DNA of 64,000 nt from an uncultured Faecalibacterium sp. (GCA_900772565.1 CAAHET010000093.1:8455-72454); one strand, 5' to 3'. Counted from the first letter of the stretch, positions 8,434 to 17,725 are shown. Numbers and translations are program-made. Notes: generated from the sequence alone by a model not told the origin.

Positions 8434-9939
8434 GTGAGTTTTGTAGATTCAATGATGTTCAAAGTTTCAAACTTGATTTTGCAGGGTGCGCAGATTTCCG
8501 ACAAGCAGTTTTTGGAACGTGAGATCGAAAAGTGGAAAGGTAGCCCACAGCGCGTTATGCAGATCAAGGGTCACTTGTACTACGACAACGATCACGATAT
8601 TTTACACCGCAAGCGTCAGATGATCGGTGAAGATGGGAAACTGGTTGACGTGGACAACGTGCCAAACAACCGCCTGATAGATAATCAATTTGCAAAGCTG
8701 GTTAATCAGAAAGCTAACTATCTGCTGGGCAAACCCTTTGTTGTTGATGGAGAAAATGAACGGTATGTTGAACTGTTAAAAGACGTGTTCAACAAAAAGT
8801 TTATGAAAACCCTGAAGAACGCCGGGAAACTTGCTCTTGAGTGCGGTATTAGCTGGTTATACCCCTACTACACCGAAACGGGCGAACTTGCCTTTAGGAC
8901 GTTCCCCGGCTATGAAATTCTTCCGTTCTGGAAAGACACGGAACACACACAGCTTGAAGCCGCTGTGCGCCTGTATCTGGTTATTGGCTATCAAGGCACT
9001 ACACCGACTGTCATTGAAAAAGTCGAAATCTACGACTTAGAGGGCGTTCACCGCTTCGTTCTGGATGGTGGCGCACTGATCCCCGACTTAGAGGGAGCGG
9101 ACAGCAACACCGCCCCGTATGCAAGTATGGTGGATGAAAACGGCAACACCATTCCCCTGAACTGGGAACGTGTACCACTTATCCCCATCAAGTACAATGA
9201 TTGTGAAATCCCCCTGCTAAAGAAAGTAAAGACCTTGCAGGACGCGCTAAACGTCATGCTGTCGGACTTTGAAAACAATATGCAAGAAGATCCCCGAAAC
9301 ACTGTGCTTGTGCTGAAAAATTACGATGGCACGAACTTGGGCGAGTTCCGCAAAAACTTGTCTACATTCGGCGTTGTCAAGGTGCGCACGGTTGACGGTG
9401 CGGACGGTGGGGTTGAAACGCTTGAAATTCAAGTCAATTCAGAGAATTACAAAGCTATCCTTGAACTGCTGAAAAAAGCCATTATCGAAAACGGCATGGG
9501 TTATGATGCGAAAGATGATCGGTTGAATGGCAATCCTAATCAGATGAACATTCGATCCATGTATTCGGACGTTGACCTTGACGCTAACGATATGGAAAGC
9601 GAGTTGCAAGCCGCATTCGAGGAACTACTTTGGTTCATCAACACCCATTTTGCCAACTCTGGCATGGGCGATTTTAGCGGCGAGGATGTAACGATCATCT
9701 TCAACCGGGATGTCCTCATCAATGAGGGTGAGGTGATCCAGAACTGCAAAGATAGCGTTGGTATTCTGTCGGATGAAACCATTGTGGCAAATCATCCTTG
9801 GGTTGACGATCCAGCCGCCGAAATGAAGCGGTTGGAAGATCAGAAACAGAAAGAACAAGATCGCATTGCACAACAGCAATATGATCCGTTCGCACCCCCC
9901 CCACAGCAACAGCAGGGCGGTGATCTGAACAATGACTAA
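8434..9939 (+). CDS. Portal protein, SPP1 gp6 family
   Basis: 501 residues from GTG 8434; the GTG at 8425 is part of the GGGGGTG ribosome binding site. Landmarks of the SPP1-like portal family are visible: NRLIDNQFAKLVNQKANYLLGKP near 75-97, VPLIPIKYND near 250 and a C-terminal acidic/glutamine-rich tail (PPPQQQQGG). It forms the dodecameric DNA gate at the capsid vertex. It overlaps the MuF gene by eight bases. Confidence 0.92.
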   Translation: MSFVDSMMFKVSNLILQGAQISDKQFLEREIEKWKGSPQRVMQIKGHLYYDNDHDILHRKRQMIGEDGKLVDVDNVPNNRLIDNQFAKLVNQKANYLLGKPFVVDGENERYVELLKDVFNKKFMKTLKNAGKLALECGISWLYPYYTETGELAFRTFPGYEILPFWKDTEHTQLEAAVRLYLVIGYQGTTPTVIEKVEIYDLEGVHRFVLDGGALIPDLEGADSNTAPYASMVDENGNTIPLNWERVPLIPIKYNDCEIPLLKKVKTLQDALNVMLSDFENNMQEDPRNTVLVLKNYDGTNLGEFRKNLSTFGVVKVRTVDGADGGVETLEIQVNSENYKAILELLKKAIIENGMGYDAKDDRLNGNPNQMNIRSMYSDVDLDANDMESELQAAFEELLWFINTHFANSGMGDFSGEDVTIIFNRDVLINEGEVIQNCKDSVGILSDETIVANHPWVDDPAAEMKRLEDQKQKEQDRIAQQQYDPFAPPPQQQQGGDLNND

Positions 9940-11707
9940 TGCGGAATACTGGAAACAGCGTTTCACACAGCTAGAAGCCGCTCAAAACCGAAAGGGCGCA
10001 ACTGCTTATCTGGAAATGGAGAAGCAGTATAAAGCCGCGCAGAATGAGTTAGAAGCCCAAATAGCGCGGTGGTATCAGCGTTTTGCTGATAGCAACGGTA
10101 TTTCTCTTGCACAGGCTAAACAATGGCTTAAAGGGCGGGATTTGGCGGAATTTAAGTGGGATGTGAAAGAGTACATCAAGTACGGCAAAGAAAACGCCAT
10201 AAACGGCGCATGGATGCAGGAACTTGAAAACGCTTCTTCTAAGTTCCACATTTCCCGCCTTGAAGCCCTGCAAATCCAGACACAGAACAGCCTTGAAACT
10301 ATGTTTGCACAGCAGATGGGAACGATGAAAAAAGCGTTGTCCGATGTTTACGCAAGCGGGTACTATCACACGGCCTACGCCGTGCAACAGGGTTTTGGGC
10401 TGGGCTGGGATATTGCCGGATTGGATCAAGCGCAAATCGAAAAAGTGCTATCTAAGCCGTGGGCTGTGGATGGGTACAACTTTTCAACCCGCATTTGGAA
10501 CAGCAAAACAAAGCTGATCGGTGAGGTTCACAACGAACTTTCAAAGAATCTGCTAACGGGTGCTGATCCGCAAAAGGCTATTGATTCTCTTGCAAAGAAG
10601 ATGGGAACATCTAAGAGCAACGCCGGGCGGCTGGTAATGACCGAGCAAGCCTATTTCAGTAGCGCGGCACAAAAGGATTGTTTCAATGATCTGGACGTTG
10701 AAGAATATGAGATTGTGGCAACGCTGGATTCTCATACTTCCGATATTTGCCGTTCTCTGGATGGCAAAGTGTTCAAGATGAGCGATTACAAGCCGGGTGT
10801 TACCGCCCCGCCGTTCCACGTCTATTGCCGTTCCACTACCGCCCCCCATTTCAAAGATAACTTCGATGCAGGGGAACGGGCGGCGCGTGGAGCGGATGGG
10901 AAAACCTACTATGTGCCGGACAATGTGACCTATTCCGAATGGAAAAAGGCTTTTGTGGATGGTGACAAGAGCGGGTTTGCTGAAGTTCATAAAAACCACT
11001 TCTCAAGGACGGAAAAACGTGGTACAATTAAACCGAAAGAACAGAGTGAAGCCGCAAAGTTCATTGAACAGGCTTGCACCACAGAGAACGTAGAGCATAG
11101 AGCCGTTCAAGCACTTCCCAAACAGCTAACGTCCGATGAAATCATTGAACGTCTGGCAGGCGGTGATATGACACAGGGTTCTTGTTCTTCTCTAGCGTTC
11201 GCTTATATTGGCAACAAAAACGGACTTGATGTTCTTGATTTCAGAGATGGCGGCAGTCGCCGGGTATTCTCCATGAACAAGAACATTATGAAGATGCTGG
11301 AACTTCCCGGTGTTGAGGGTTCGATCACCAAAGTTAAAAAAGAAGTTCAAGGCACGATTGACGTATTGAAAAATCTTGAACTGAACAAAGAATATTATCT
11401 TGCAACAGGCAAACACGCCGCCATTGTCCGAAAGCTGGACACTGGTTATCAATATCTGGAACTGCAATCTAAGTATCAAAACGGTTGGATGCCCTTTGAA
11501 CGCTATGGTTCGATGGCAACAACCCTTAACAAGCGGTTTGGATGCCGAAAGACGGTTGATAAGTCGTTTGGTTATGTTTGGGAACGGACTGTGATTCTAA
11601 TGGATGTTGATTCGTTCAAAGATAATGAAGAATTTGAACAGTTGCTAGGTTATATCAATACGGCAGTTGATAAACAGAGAAAGGGGGCGTTGGGCGATGT
11701 TCGATAA
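9932..11707 (+). CDS. MuF/SPP1 gp7 head protein with C-terminal papain-like toxin-like domain
   Basis: 591 residues, about twice a plain gp7 protein. Residues about 1-330 are the head-morphogenesis domain: NAGRLVMTEQAYFSSAAQKD, ATLDSHTSDICRSLDGKVF and APPFHVYCRSTTAP. After a linker (TIKPKEQSEAAKF) comes a separate domain (about 375-591) with QGSCSSLAFAY (Cys418), GKHAAIVRKL (His495) and YLELQSKYQNGW just after it. A Cys followed by a His and then a polar residue in a strand suggests a papain-like fold. Polymorphic toxin domains on MuF proteins of Firmicutes phages are established. The assignment to papain-like is from motifs only, and the target is unknown. A small gene overlaps the 3' end, as expected for an immunity gene. 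Confidence 0.8.
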   Translation: MTNAEYWKQRFTQLEAAQNRKGATAYLEMEKQYKAAQNELEAQIARWYQRFADSNGISLAQAKQWLKGRDLAEFKWDVKEYIKYGKENAINGAWMQELENASSKFHISRLEALQIQTQNSLETMFAQQMGTMKKALSDVYASGYYHTAYAVQQGFGLGWDIAGLDQAQIEKVLSKPWAVDGYNFSTRIWNSKTKLIGEVHNELSKNLLTGADPQKAIDSLAKKMGTSKSNAGRLVMTEQAYFSSAAQKDCFNDLDVEEYEIVATLDSHTSDICRSLDGKVFKMSDYKPGVTAPPFHVYCRSTTAPHFKDNFDAGERAARGADGKTYYVPDNVTYSEWKKAFVDGDKSGFAEVHKNHFSRTEKRGTIKPKEQSEAAKFIEQACTTENVEHRAVQALPKQLTSDEIIERLAGGDMTQGSCSSLAFAYIGNKNGLDVLDFRDGGSRRVFSMNKNIMKMLELPGVEGSITKVKKEVQGTIDVLKNLELNKEYYLATGKHAAIVRKLDTGYQYLELQSKYQNGWMPFERYGSMATTLNKRFGCRKTVDKSFGYVWERTVILMDVDSFKDNEEFEQLLGYINTAVDKQRKGALGDVR

Positions 11708-11903
11708 CTGGTATAAGAACAATCCTACGGACGTTATTTGGTGGAAAGACACGCCGGACGGTGTGGGCGAATGGCTTTTTAGTTTCGATAAAAAGACCGT
11801 GTTCAATATGTTCGCTGACTACCCCAAAGCCCTAACCCCGGAACAGAAACAGATCTTTGATAAAGAAAACCCCGAATGGGCGGACTTCTTTAAAAATCGC
11901 TAA
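11697..11903 (+). CDS. Candidate immunity protein for the MuF toxin-like domain
   Basis: 68 residues from ATG 11697 (AAAGGGGGCG upstream), overlapping the MuF stop by 11 bases. Small, soluble, rich in aromatic and acidic residues (WWKDTPDGVGEWLFSFD). It is followed directly by a terminator, so it forms a pair with the MuF gene. The immunity role is inferred from position and size; I do not recognise a characterised family. Confidence 0.6.
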   Translation: MFDNWYKNNPTDVIWWKDTPDGVGEWLFSFDKKTVFNMFADYPKALTPEQKQIFDKENPEWADFFKNR

Positions 11904-11921
11904 AACCGCATATCGCTAACT

Positions 11922-11960
11922 AAGCACTTTTGAAAGTTATCTTTCAAGGGTGCTTTTTTC
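11922..11960 (+). terminator. Rho-independent terminator after the MuF/immunity pair
   Basis: Arms AAGCAC..TGAAAG (922-936) and CTTTCA..GTGCTT (941-955) pair with a 3-base internal loop on each side and are followed by TTTTC. It separates the portal/MuF unit from the scaffold/capsid unit. Confidence 0.7.
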
Positions 11961-12151
11961 ATGCCATTTTAAGGGGGGGGTGAGATCATGGCGTGTCCGT
12001 TTGTCGGCAAGTAGAAAGGCGGTGATCCAAACCTATCTCCCAACTGTGGGTTAAACAGTGAATCGTCTTTTTCGTATTGCAGACGGTAAAGAACAAGATC
12101 AAATTCGTGGTTCGTTACCCACGGTAAACAACGGAAAGGCTGGTATGAACA
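11961..12151 (+). other. Intergenic region with micro-ORF MACPFVGK
   Basis: A strong ribosome binding site (AAGGGGGGGGTGAGATC) precedes ATG 11988, which encodes only eight residues, MACPFVGK, before TAG at 12012-12014. A second ribosome-binding-like AAAGGCGGTG at 12015-12024 has no start codon nearby. This may be a leader peptide or a decayed gene. I see no longer gene before the scaffold gene. Confidence 0.35.
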
Positions 12152-12745
12152 ATGAAACGTGAGGACTTGATTAGTTGGGGTCTGACCGATGAACAGGTTA
12201 AAAAGGTTATGGCTGGGCTGGACGGTGACTTTGTGACTAAGACCCGTTTTAACGAGGTCAACGAGGAAAACAAGACGCTGAAACAGTCCGTTTCTGACCG
12301 TGACAAGCAGTTGAACGATCTGAAGAAGTCCAGCGGCGACAACGCCGAACTGAAAGCACAGATCGAGGAACTTCAGAAGAAGAACACCGAACAGGCTAAA
12401 GCCCACGCCGCTGAAATGGCACAGTTGAAGCTGGACAATGCGGTTGATACCGCGCTTACGGCGGCGGGTGCTAAGAACAGCAAGGCCGTTAAAGCCCTGC
12501 TTGATATGTCTAAGGTCAAGCTGGGCGAGGATGGCAAGCTGTCGGGCTGGGATGAACAGATTTCTGCTGTTCAGAAGTCGGATTCTTACCTGTTCAACGC
12601 CAAACAGCCCGCAAACAAGGGTATTAAGGGTTTCAATCCCGGCAAGTCGGACGATGTGAAGCCCGGTACTAAGGTGGATATGTCTAAGATGAGCCTTGAA
12701 GAGCTGACCGCTTACATTGAAGCTAACCCGGATGCGGCAACCTAA
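12152..12745 (+). CDS. Capsid scaffolding protein, phage GP20 family
   Basis: 197 residues. The order is typical: a short N-terminal helix pair (MKREDLISWGLTDEQVKKVMAGLDGDF), a central coiled coil (NEENKTLKQSVSDRDKQLNDLKK... to about 95), then a conserved C-terminal region (AVDTALTAAGAKNSKAVKALLD) and a basic tail thought to bind capsid protein. It would guide procapsid assembly and be lost on maturation. The capsid gene follows 39 bases later. Confidence 0.88.
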   Translation: MKREDLISWGLTDEQVKKVMAGLDGDFVTKTRFNEVNEENKTLKQSVSDRDKQLNDLKKSSGDNAELKAQIEELQKKNTEQAKAHAAEMAQLKLDNAVDTALTAAGAKNSKAVKALLDMSKVKLGEDGKLSGWDEQISAVQKSDSYLFNAKQPANKGIKGFNPGKSDDVKPGTKVDMSKMSLEELTAYIEANPDAAT

Positions 12746-12784
12746 CAACAGAGTTCAAAAATTCAAAGAAAGGATTTAACACAA

Positions 12785-13879
12785 ATGAGCAAATTCGATG
12801 CAAAAAGTTTCAACGAGCGGGCTTTTGGTGTTTACATGAACGCCATTCCCAACGTGAAGCTGAACAAACTTCGTGAGAGCCGCGCGATTGTCGCAGATCA
12901 GCGACTTCGTGAAACTTTCGTCAACAACGGACAGACTGGCACTGTGTACGCCGTCTTGCCTTATTTCGGTCTGATCGGCGGTGATGCGCAGAACTACGAT
13001 GGCGTGTCTAACCTCACCCCCGAAAAGACTGATACCTTTGAACAGGGTGTTTTCACCTATGGCCGTATGATGGGCTGGACTGAAGCCGATTTCTCCTATG
13101 ATGTGACTGGCGGTGTGGACTTCATGGCGAACGTCCGCAACCAGATCAGCCGCTATTGGAATGATCGGGATCAGGACACTATCCTTGCCATTCTCAAGGG
13201 CATTTTCTCTATGTCCGCCACTGGCACGGGCAACATTAAGACCGCTAACGCCGCCTTTGTGTCCGCCCACACCTACGATATTTCCGCCCCCACCACGGAT
13301 GCAAAGACCACCGATGATATGATGGTGAGTGCAACCACCCTCAACAGTGCTATTCAGCAGGCTTGCGGCGACAACAAGAGCAAGTTTAGCCTTGTGATCT
13401 GCCACTCTACCGTTGCAACTAACCTTGAGAACATGAAGTTGCTGGGCTATCTGAAGTACACCGACAGTGAGGGCGTGGAGCGTGATCTGGGCATGGGTAC
13501 TTGGAATGGTCGTCTTGTGCTGATTGACGATTCCATGCCCGCCGAGGTTAAGAATGTGGGCGCAACTGGCGGTGACGTTACCCTGTACACTACCTATGTA
13601 CTGGGTGAGGGCGCAATCGGTTTTGAATCCGTTGGCGCAAAAGTCCCCTATGAGATGGTGCGCGATGCAAAGACCCGTGGCGGCGAGGATACGCTGATTT
13701 CCCGTAAGCGTAACGCCGTTTCTGTCGCTGGTATCTCTTACCTCAAGGCGGTGCAGACTACGAACAGCCCCACCAACGCGGAACTGGAAAACGGCAAGAA
13801 CTGGTCTCTGGTGAGCAACGGCACTGATACCATCAATCACAAGGCCGTTCCCATCGCCCGTATCATTTCCCGTGGCTAA
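12785..13879 (+). CDS. Major capsid protein (HK97-like fold)
   Basis: 364 residues, directly after the scaffold gene. The protein starts without a large delta domain (MSKFDAKSFNERAFGVYMNAIP) and has the pattern of PBSX-like capsids: GRMMGWTEADFSYDVTGGVDF near 95-115 and a conserved C-terminal YEMVRDAKTRGGEDTLISRK near 285-305. Codon use is strongly biased to preferred codons, fitting high expression. The fold is inferred from family and context. Confidence 0.88.
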   Translation: MSKFDAKSFNERAFGVYMNAIPNVKLNKLRESRAIVADQRLRETFVNNGQTGTVYAVLPYFGLIGGDAQNYDGVSNLTPEKTDTFEQGVFTYGRMMGWTEADFSYDVTGGVDFMANVRNQISRYWNDRDQDTILAILKGIFSMSATGTGNIKTANAAFVSAHTYDISAPTTDAKTTDDMMVSATTLNSAIQQACGDNKSKFSLVICHSTVATNLENMKLLGYLKYTDSEGVERDLGMGTWNGRLVLIDDSMPAEVKNVGATGGDVTLYTTYVLGEGAIGFESVGAKVPYEMVRDAKTRGGEDTLISRKRNAVSVAGISYLKAVQTTNSPTNAELENGKNWSLVSNGTDTINHKAVPIARIISRG

Positions 13880-13896
13880 GTAAGGCGGTGTTTCCA

Positions 13897-14286
13897 GTGC
13901 TGGATATGGTAAAAGCGCGGTTGCAGTCTTTTGGGTATGAAATTAAAGATGGGGATGAAACCATTTTGAACTTTTGTATTCAAAAAGTGGAAAGTTCTAT
14001 CAAGAATGATTGCAACGTGTCCTCTATCCCGGACGGGCTGGTTTACATCGCGGTTGATATGGCAGTAGGCGAGTTTTTAACGGCAAAGAAAACTTTTTCG
14101 CCGGATAGCATTGCAGGGCTTGATTTAGATTATGCTGTGAAGCAGATACAGACGGGTGATACCAATACTGTATTTGCCACGGGAGAGGGGTCACAAACCG
14201 CTGAACAGCGGCTAACGGCCTTTATCAGTTATCTTCTGACTTATGGGAAAGGCGAATTTGCTTGTTATAGGCGGATTCGATGGTGA
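13897..14286 (+). CDS. Head-tail connector (DNA-packaging adaptor) protein
   Basis: 129 residues from GTG 13897, six bases after a GGCGGTG ribosome binding site (the GTG at 13888 belongs to that site). Small helical protein (MVKARLQSFGYEIKDGDETILNFCIQKVESSIKNDC) of the gp6/gp15 adaptor type, immediately after the capsid gene. Assignment rests on position, size and helical pattern. Confidence 0.72.
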   Translation: MLDMVKARLQSFGYEIKDGDETILNFCIQKVESSIKNDCNVSSIPDGLVYIAVDMAVGEFLTAKKTFSPDSIAGLDLDYAVKQIQTGDTNTVFATGEGSQTAEQRLTAFISYLLTYGKGEFACYRRIRW

Positions 14287-14666
14287 GCGCACTTGAAGCC
14301 GCCCGAAAAGCGGCACGAAAGGCAATCGAAAAAACTTACTATACCGGGCTTTGTTCCGTTGTGGAACGCCGGGATGTAAGGGACGAGCAAACCAAAATCA
14401 CCCATAAATCAGAAGTAACCGTAATCGAAAATCAGCCCTGTAAGCTGTCCTTTGAAAAGCTGGATGCCACAGCACAAACCGAAACGGCGGCAAGCCTTAC
14501 GCAAGGCACAAAGCTATTTCTCCCCCCGGATGTTGAAATCAAGGCAGGATCAAAGATCATTGTGAAGCAAGACGGAGTAAAAAACGCCTATTCCGCAAGC
14601 GGCGTTCCTGCTGTATATCCCACCCATCAAGAAATCATCCTCACACTGTTTGAGCGGTGGGCTTGA
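14280..14666 (+). CDS. Head closure protein
   Basis: 128 residues. Beta-rich C-terminal region with TQGTKLFLPPDVEIKAGSKIIVKQDG, as in minor capsid/head-closure proteins that plug the connector after packaging. Its stop overlaps the next start (TGATG). Assigned from sequence flavour and the conserved gene order. Confidence 0.72.
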   Translation: MVSALEAARKAARKAIEKTYYTGLCSVVERRDVRDEQTKITHKSEVTVIENQPCKLSFEKLDATAQTETAASLTQGTKLFLPPDVEIKAGSKIIVKQDGVKNAYSASGVPAVYPTHQEIILTLFERWA

Positions 14667-15232
14667 TGGCACGAATGGGAAAGGTTTCAGCCGGGGATTT
14701 GAAAAAACTTCAACAGGAATTGAACAAGATTGAACAAAACGATGTTGAATCGTTCATTTCTGCCTGTGCGAAAGAATTAGCCGCCCGACTACTTGCCAAA
14801 GTTATCAAGCGAACACCCGTAGGCGACTACTCTAAAGAAATAACGGTGGTTGCTAAAAAGGATTCCAAACACCACAAGGCGGGCGATACTTACACCAAAC
14901 GTGTAAACCCCTCTGGAAAGATGGGCGGCACGTTGCGCCGGGGCTGGACTTCAGCAACGCATAAAGAAGCGGCAAGCGGTAAAGGCCGGGGCGATGCGAG
15001 AGCCTACGCCGATTCCCTGCAAATCAATCATGTGGGAAATCTTCTCACGATTGATATTGTGAATCCCGTTGAGTATGCTTCTTATGTTGAGTATGGACAC
15101 CGAACAGCTAATCATACAGGTTGGGTGCAAGGTCAATTCATGCTCACCATATCCGAACAGGAAATACAGACGATAGCCCCGCAAGTCCTTGAAGCAAAGA
15201 TTAAGCAGTTTTTAGGGGAGTGCATAAAATGA
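14666..15232 (+). CDS. HK97 gp10-like tail completion protein
   Basis: 188 residues from ATG 14666. Typical family signature: RLLAKVIKRTPVGDYSKE near 50-65, a Gly-rich basic middle (SGKMGGTLRRGW) and NPVEYASYVEYGHR near 133-147. It belongs to the neck, where tails attach to filled heads. Confidence 0.82.
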   Translation: MARMGKVSAGDLKKLQQELNKIEQNDVESFISACAKELAARLLAKVIKRTPVGDYSKEITVVAKKDSKHHKAGDTYTKRVNPSGKMGGTLRRGWTSATHKEAASGKGRGDARAYADSLQINHVGNLLTIDIVNPVEYASYVEYGHRTANHTGWVQGQFMLTISEQEIQTIAPQVLEAKIKQFLGECIK

Positions 15233-15660
15233 TAAATTCAATTATTGAAGCTATCAGCATTGCCTTAAATGCTGAATTTGGCGATGATTACACGACTTAC
15301 ACGGAAGAACAGGAACAAGGCTTGAAAGAGCCTTGTTTTTTTATTTCCACCTTAGAGCCTACGCACAACCTTTTCCGTGATCGTAGATATTTTAAGCAAC
15401 AGCAATTTTGCATCCAGTTCTTTCCCGCTGATAGGAGCAGAGAAAAGGCGGAGTGCAACGATACAGCCGAACGGCTGGAAGAATGTCTTGAAACTATCAC
15501 GGTTGACGGGGATTTGATGCGCGGCGACAAGATGAATCATAAGATCGTAGATAATGTGTTGAATTTCTTCGTGAATTATGATTGCTTCGTTATCAAGAAA
15601 TACGACAGTGAGCCGATGGAAACATTGGAGATTAAAGGAGCTGTGAACAATGGCGGTTAA
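15229..15660 (+). CDS. Tail terminator-like protein (DUF6838 type)
   Basis: 143 residues from ATG 15229, overlapping the previous stop (ATAAAATGA). Contains EEQEQGLKEPCFFISTLEPTHNLFRDRRYFKQQQFCIQFFP, typical of small neck proteins found before the sheath gene in contractile phages of Firmicutes. It overlaps the next gene by 11 bases. Confidence 0.68.
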   Translation: MINSIIEAISIALNAEFGDDYTTYTEEQEQGLKEPCFFISTLEPTHNLFRDRRYFKQQQFCIQFFPADRSREKAECNDTAERLEECLETITVDGDLMRGDKMNHKIVDNVLNFFVNYDCFVIKKYDSEPMETLEIKGAVNNGG

Positions 15661-15835
15661 AAACACCACGGCAAAGGCGGCAGAAATGCCCGCATTTACC
15701 AAAGAACAGCTTGTGAAAGCGGATCGCTGGTTCAATCGGCGTGATCTGCTTAACGCGCTGTTGGAAGATGATAAGACTTACACCATTGAACAGGTGGATG
15801 ATCTTATCAAAGAATACTATAAGAAACCTATCTAA
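15650..15835 (+). CDS. Small protein before the tail sheath gene
   Basis: 61 residues: an Ala/Lys-rich start, then a helical region (FTKEQLVKADRWFNRRDLLNALLEDDKTYTIEQVDDLIKEYYKKPI). Conserved in position in PBSX-like tail operons; the biochemical role is not known to me. Confidence 0.6.
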   Translation: MAVKNTTAKAAEMPAFTKEQLVKADRWFNRRDLLNALLEDDKTYTIEQVDDLIKEYYKKPI

Positions 15836-15855
15836 AGAAAGGAAAGGTGAGTAAA

Positions 15856-17166
15856 ATGGCACTTGGCGGCGGTACTTTCGTAACGCAGAACAAGATTCTG
15901 CCCGGTGCTTACATCAACTTCGTATCGCTTGCATCTGCATCCGCTACGCTGTCTGATCGTGGCACTGTTACCATGCCCCTTATGCTGGACTGGGGCAATG
16001 AAAGCGGCGTTTTTGAAGTCACTAACGGTGATTTCCAGAAGTCCACTATGAAGCTGTTCGGCTACACCTACACCGATGATAAGATGAAAGGCTTGCGTGA
16101 TCTTTTCAAGAAAGCAAAGACCCTGTACGCCTATCGTCTGAACGGCGGCGGCAAGAAAGCAAGCAACACCTTTGCTACGGCAAAGTACAGCGGTACGCGC
16201 GGCAATGATCTGAAGATCGTGATCCAGAAGAACGCGGATAACGATTCTCTGTTTGACGTGTCCACCTATATGGGACTGTCTAAGGTGGATGCGCAGACCG
16301 TGGACAAGGTAAGCGCACTGACTGACAACGACTATGTTTCTTTCAAAAAGGATGCTACGCTTGCCGTTACCGCTTCTACCCCGCTCACTGGCGGCGAGAA
16401 TGGCGCGGGTACGAGTGACGCATACCAGACCTATCTTGATAAGATCGAACCGTATGCGTTCAACTCCATGGGCGTTGTCACCACTGACAAGGCAACTAAG
16501 GGGCTGTTTGCATCGTTCAACAAGCGTATGCGCGATGAGGTCGGTAAGAAGTTCCAGCTTGTCCTGTATCAGTACAAGGAAGCTGATTACATGGGTACGA
16601 TCAGCGTCAAAAACAAGGTGCTGGACGATGGCGCAGATGAAGCAAGCCTTGTCTATTGGGTCACTGGCGCGGCGGGCGGCTGTGAGGTCAACAAGTCGAA
16701 CCAGAACGTGATCTATGACGGCGAGTTCACCCCCGATCTGAACTATACACAGGCGGAACTTGAAAAGGCTATCAAGGCGGGCGAGTTCACTTTCCACAAC
16801 GTCAATGGCGTTCCCCGCGTCCTTGATGATATTAACACTATGGTATCTACCACTGATACTTGCGGTGATATTTTCAAGGATAACCAGACTATCCGCGTGA
16901 TCGATCAGATTGCCAATGATACCGCTGTTCTGTTTGCGACTAAGTATCTGGGCGCAGTTCCCAACGATGCGGCGGGTCGTACCTCTTTTTGGGCTGACCT
17001 TGTGAAACTTCACAACGAACTTCAGAAAATCCGTGCTATCGAGGATTTCAAGGATTCTGATATTACGGTTGCACAGGGCGACACCAAAAAGTCCGTTGTG
17101 ACTTCCGGCGCAATCTCTGTTATCAACGCAATGGGCAAGTTGTATATGTCCGTTTGCGTGTCTTAA
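15856..17166 (+). CDS. Tail sheath protein
   Basis: 436 residues from ATG 15856 (GGAAAGGTG upstream). The N-terminus MALGGGTFVTQNKILPGAYINFVS is characteristic of the XkdK/gp18 sheath family. Further landmarks are GYTYTDDKMKGLRDLFKKAKTLYAYRLNGG near 75-105 and a C-terminal ADLVKLHNELQKIRAIEDF. Its presence makes this a contractile-tailed phage. The sheath contracts around the tube during DNA injection. Strong codon bias suggests high expression. Confidence 0.92.
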   Translation: MALGGGTFVTQNKILPGAYINFVSLASASATLSDRGTVTMPLMLDWGNESGVFEVTNGDFQKSTMKLFGYTYTDDKMKGLRDLFKKAKTLYAYRLNGGGKKASNTFATAKYSGTRGNDLKIVIQKNADNDSLFDVSTYMGLSKVDAQTVDKVSALTDNDYVSFKKDATLAVTASTPLTGGENGAGTSDAYQTYLDKIEPYAFNSMGVVTTDKATKGLFASFNKRMRDEVGKKFQLVLYQYKEADYMGTISVKNKVLDDGADEASLVYWVTGAAGGCEVNKSNQNVIYDGEFTPDLNYTQAELEKAIKAGEFTFHNVNGVPRVLDDINTMVSTTDTCGDIFKDNQTIRVIDQIANDTAVLFATKYLGAVPNDAAGRTSFWADLVKLHNELQKIRAIEDFKDSDITVAQGDTKKSVVTSGAISVINAMGKLYMSVCVS

Positions 17167-17186
17167 AGAAAGGGGGTTAATGCAGT

Positions 17187-17675
17187 ATGGCACAGCCTAC
17201 TAATGTTTTTATGAAGTCTAAGGACGCGATTTCCGCGCGTCTGGCGGAATGCTTTGTCACCATTGGTGATCGCCGCTATAACTTCATGCAGATCATCAAC
17301 TTTGAAGCAAAGATCGACAAGACCAAATCCAAAGTTCCCCGCCTTGGCACTATTATGATCGGCCACAAGTCCGTTGCACAGGAAGGCACTTACTCCGGCA
17401 AAGCGCATTACAATCAGTCCGTAATGCGTGAATGTCTGGCAGAGTTCAAGCGCACGGGAGAGGACACCTACTTTGAAATTCAGGTCACGAACGATGACCC
17501 GGCAAGCGCGGCACAGCGTCAGACCGTTGTTTTCTACGACTGTCTGACCGATGGCGGCACGCTGGCTAAGTTCGATGCCGATTCGGAGTATCTGGATGAG
17601 GATATTTCCGGCACGTTCGATGATTATTCCATCCCGGAAGATTTCACCGAACTGGACGGTTTCGCCACTAACTAA
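17187..17675 (+). CDS. Tail tube protein (XkdM-like)
   Basis: 162 residues, 21 bases after the sheath gene, with a GAAAGGGGGTTAATGCAGT leader. Contains RLAECFVTIGDRRYNFMQIINFEAKIDKTKSKVPRLG near 17-53, the usual start of PBSX-type tube proteins. A terminator follows, a common arrangement that lets sheath and tube be made in excess. Confidence 0.88.
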   Translation: MAQPTNVFMKSKDAISARLAECFVTIGDRRYNFMQIINFEAKIDKTKSKVPRLGTIMIGHKSVAQEGTYSGKAHYNQSVMRECLAEFKRTGEDTYFEIQVTNDDPASAAQRQTVVFYDCLTDGGTLAKFDADSEYLDEDISGTFDDYSIPEDFTELDGFATN

Positions 17676-17682
17676 GATCGTT

Positions 17683-17725
17683 GCCCCCGGATGTGGAAAT
17701 GTACCCATTCGGGGGCTTTTCTTTG
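17683..17725 (+). terminator. Terminator after sheath/tube genes
   Basis: Arms GCCCCCGGATG (17683-17693) and CATTCGGGGGC (17706-17716) pair with one mismatch near the loop and are followed by TTTTCTTT. It probably attenuates read-through into the chaperone and tape-measure genes. Confidence 0.75.
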
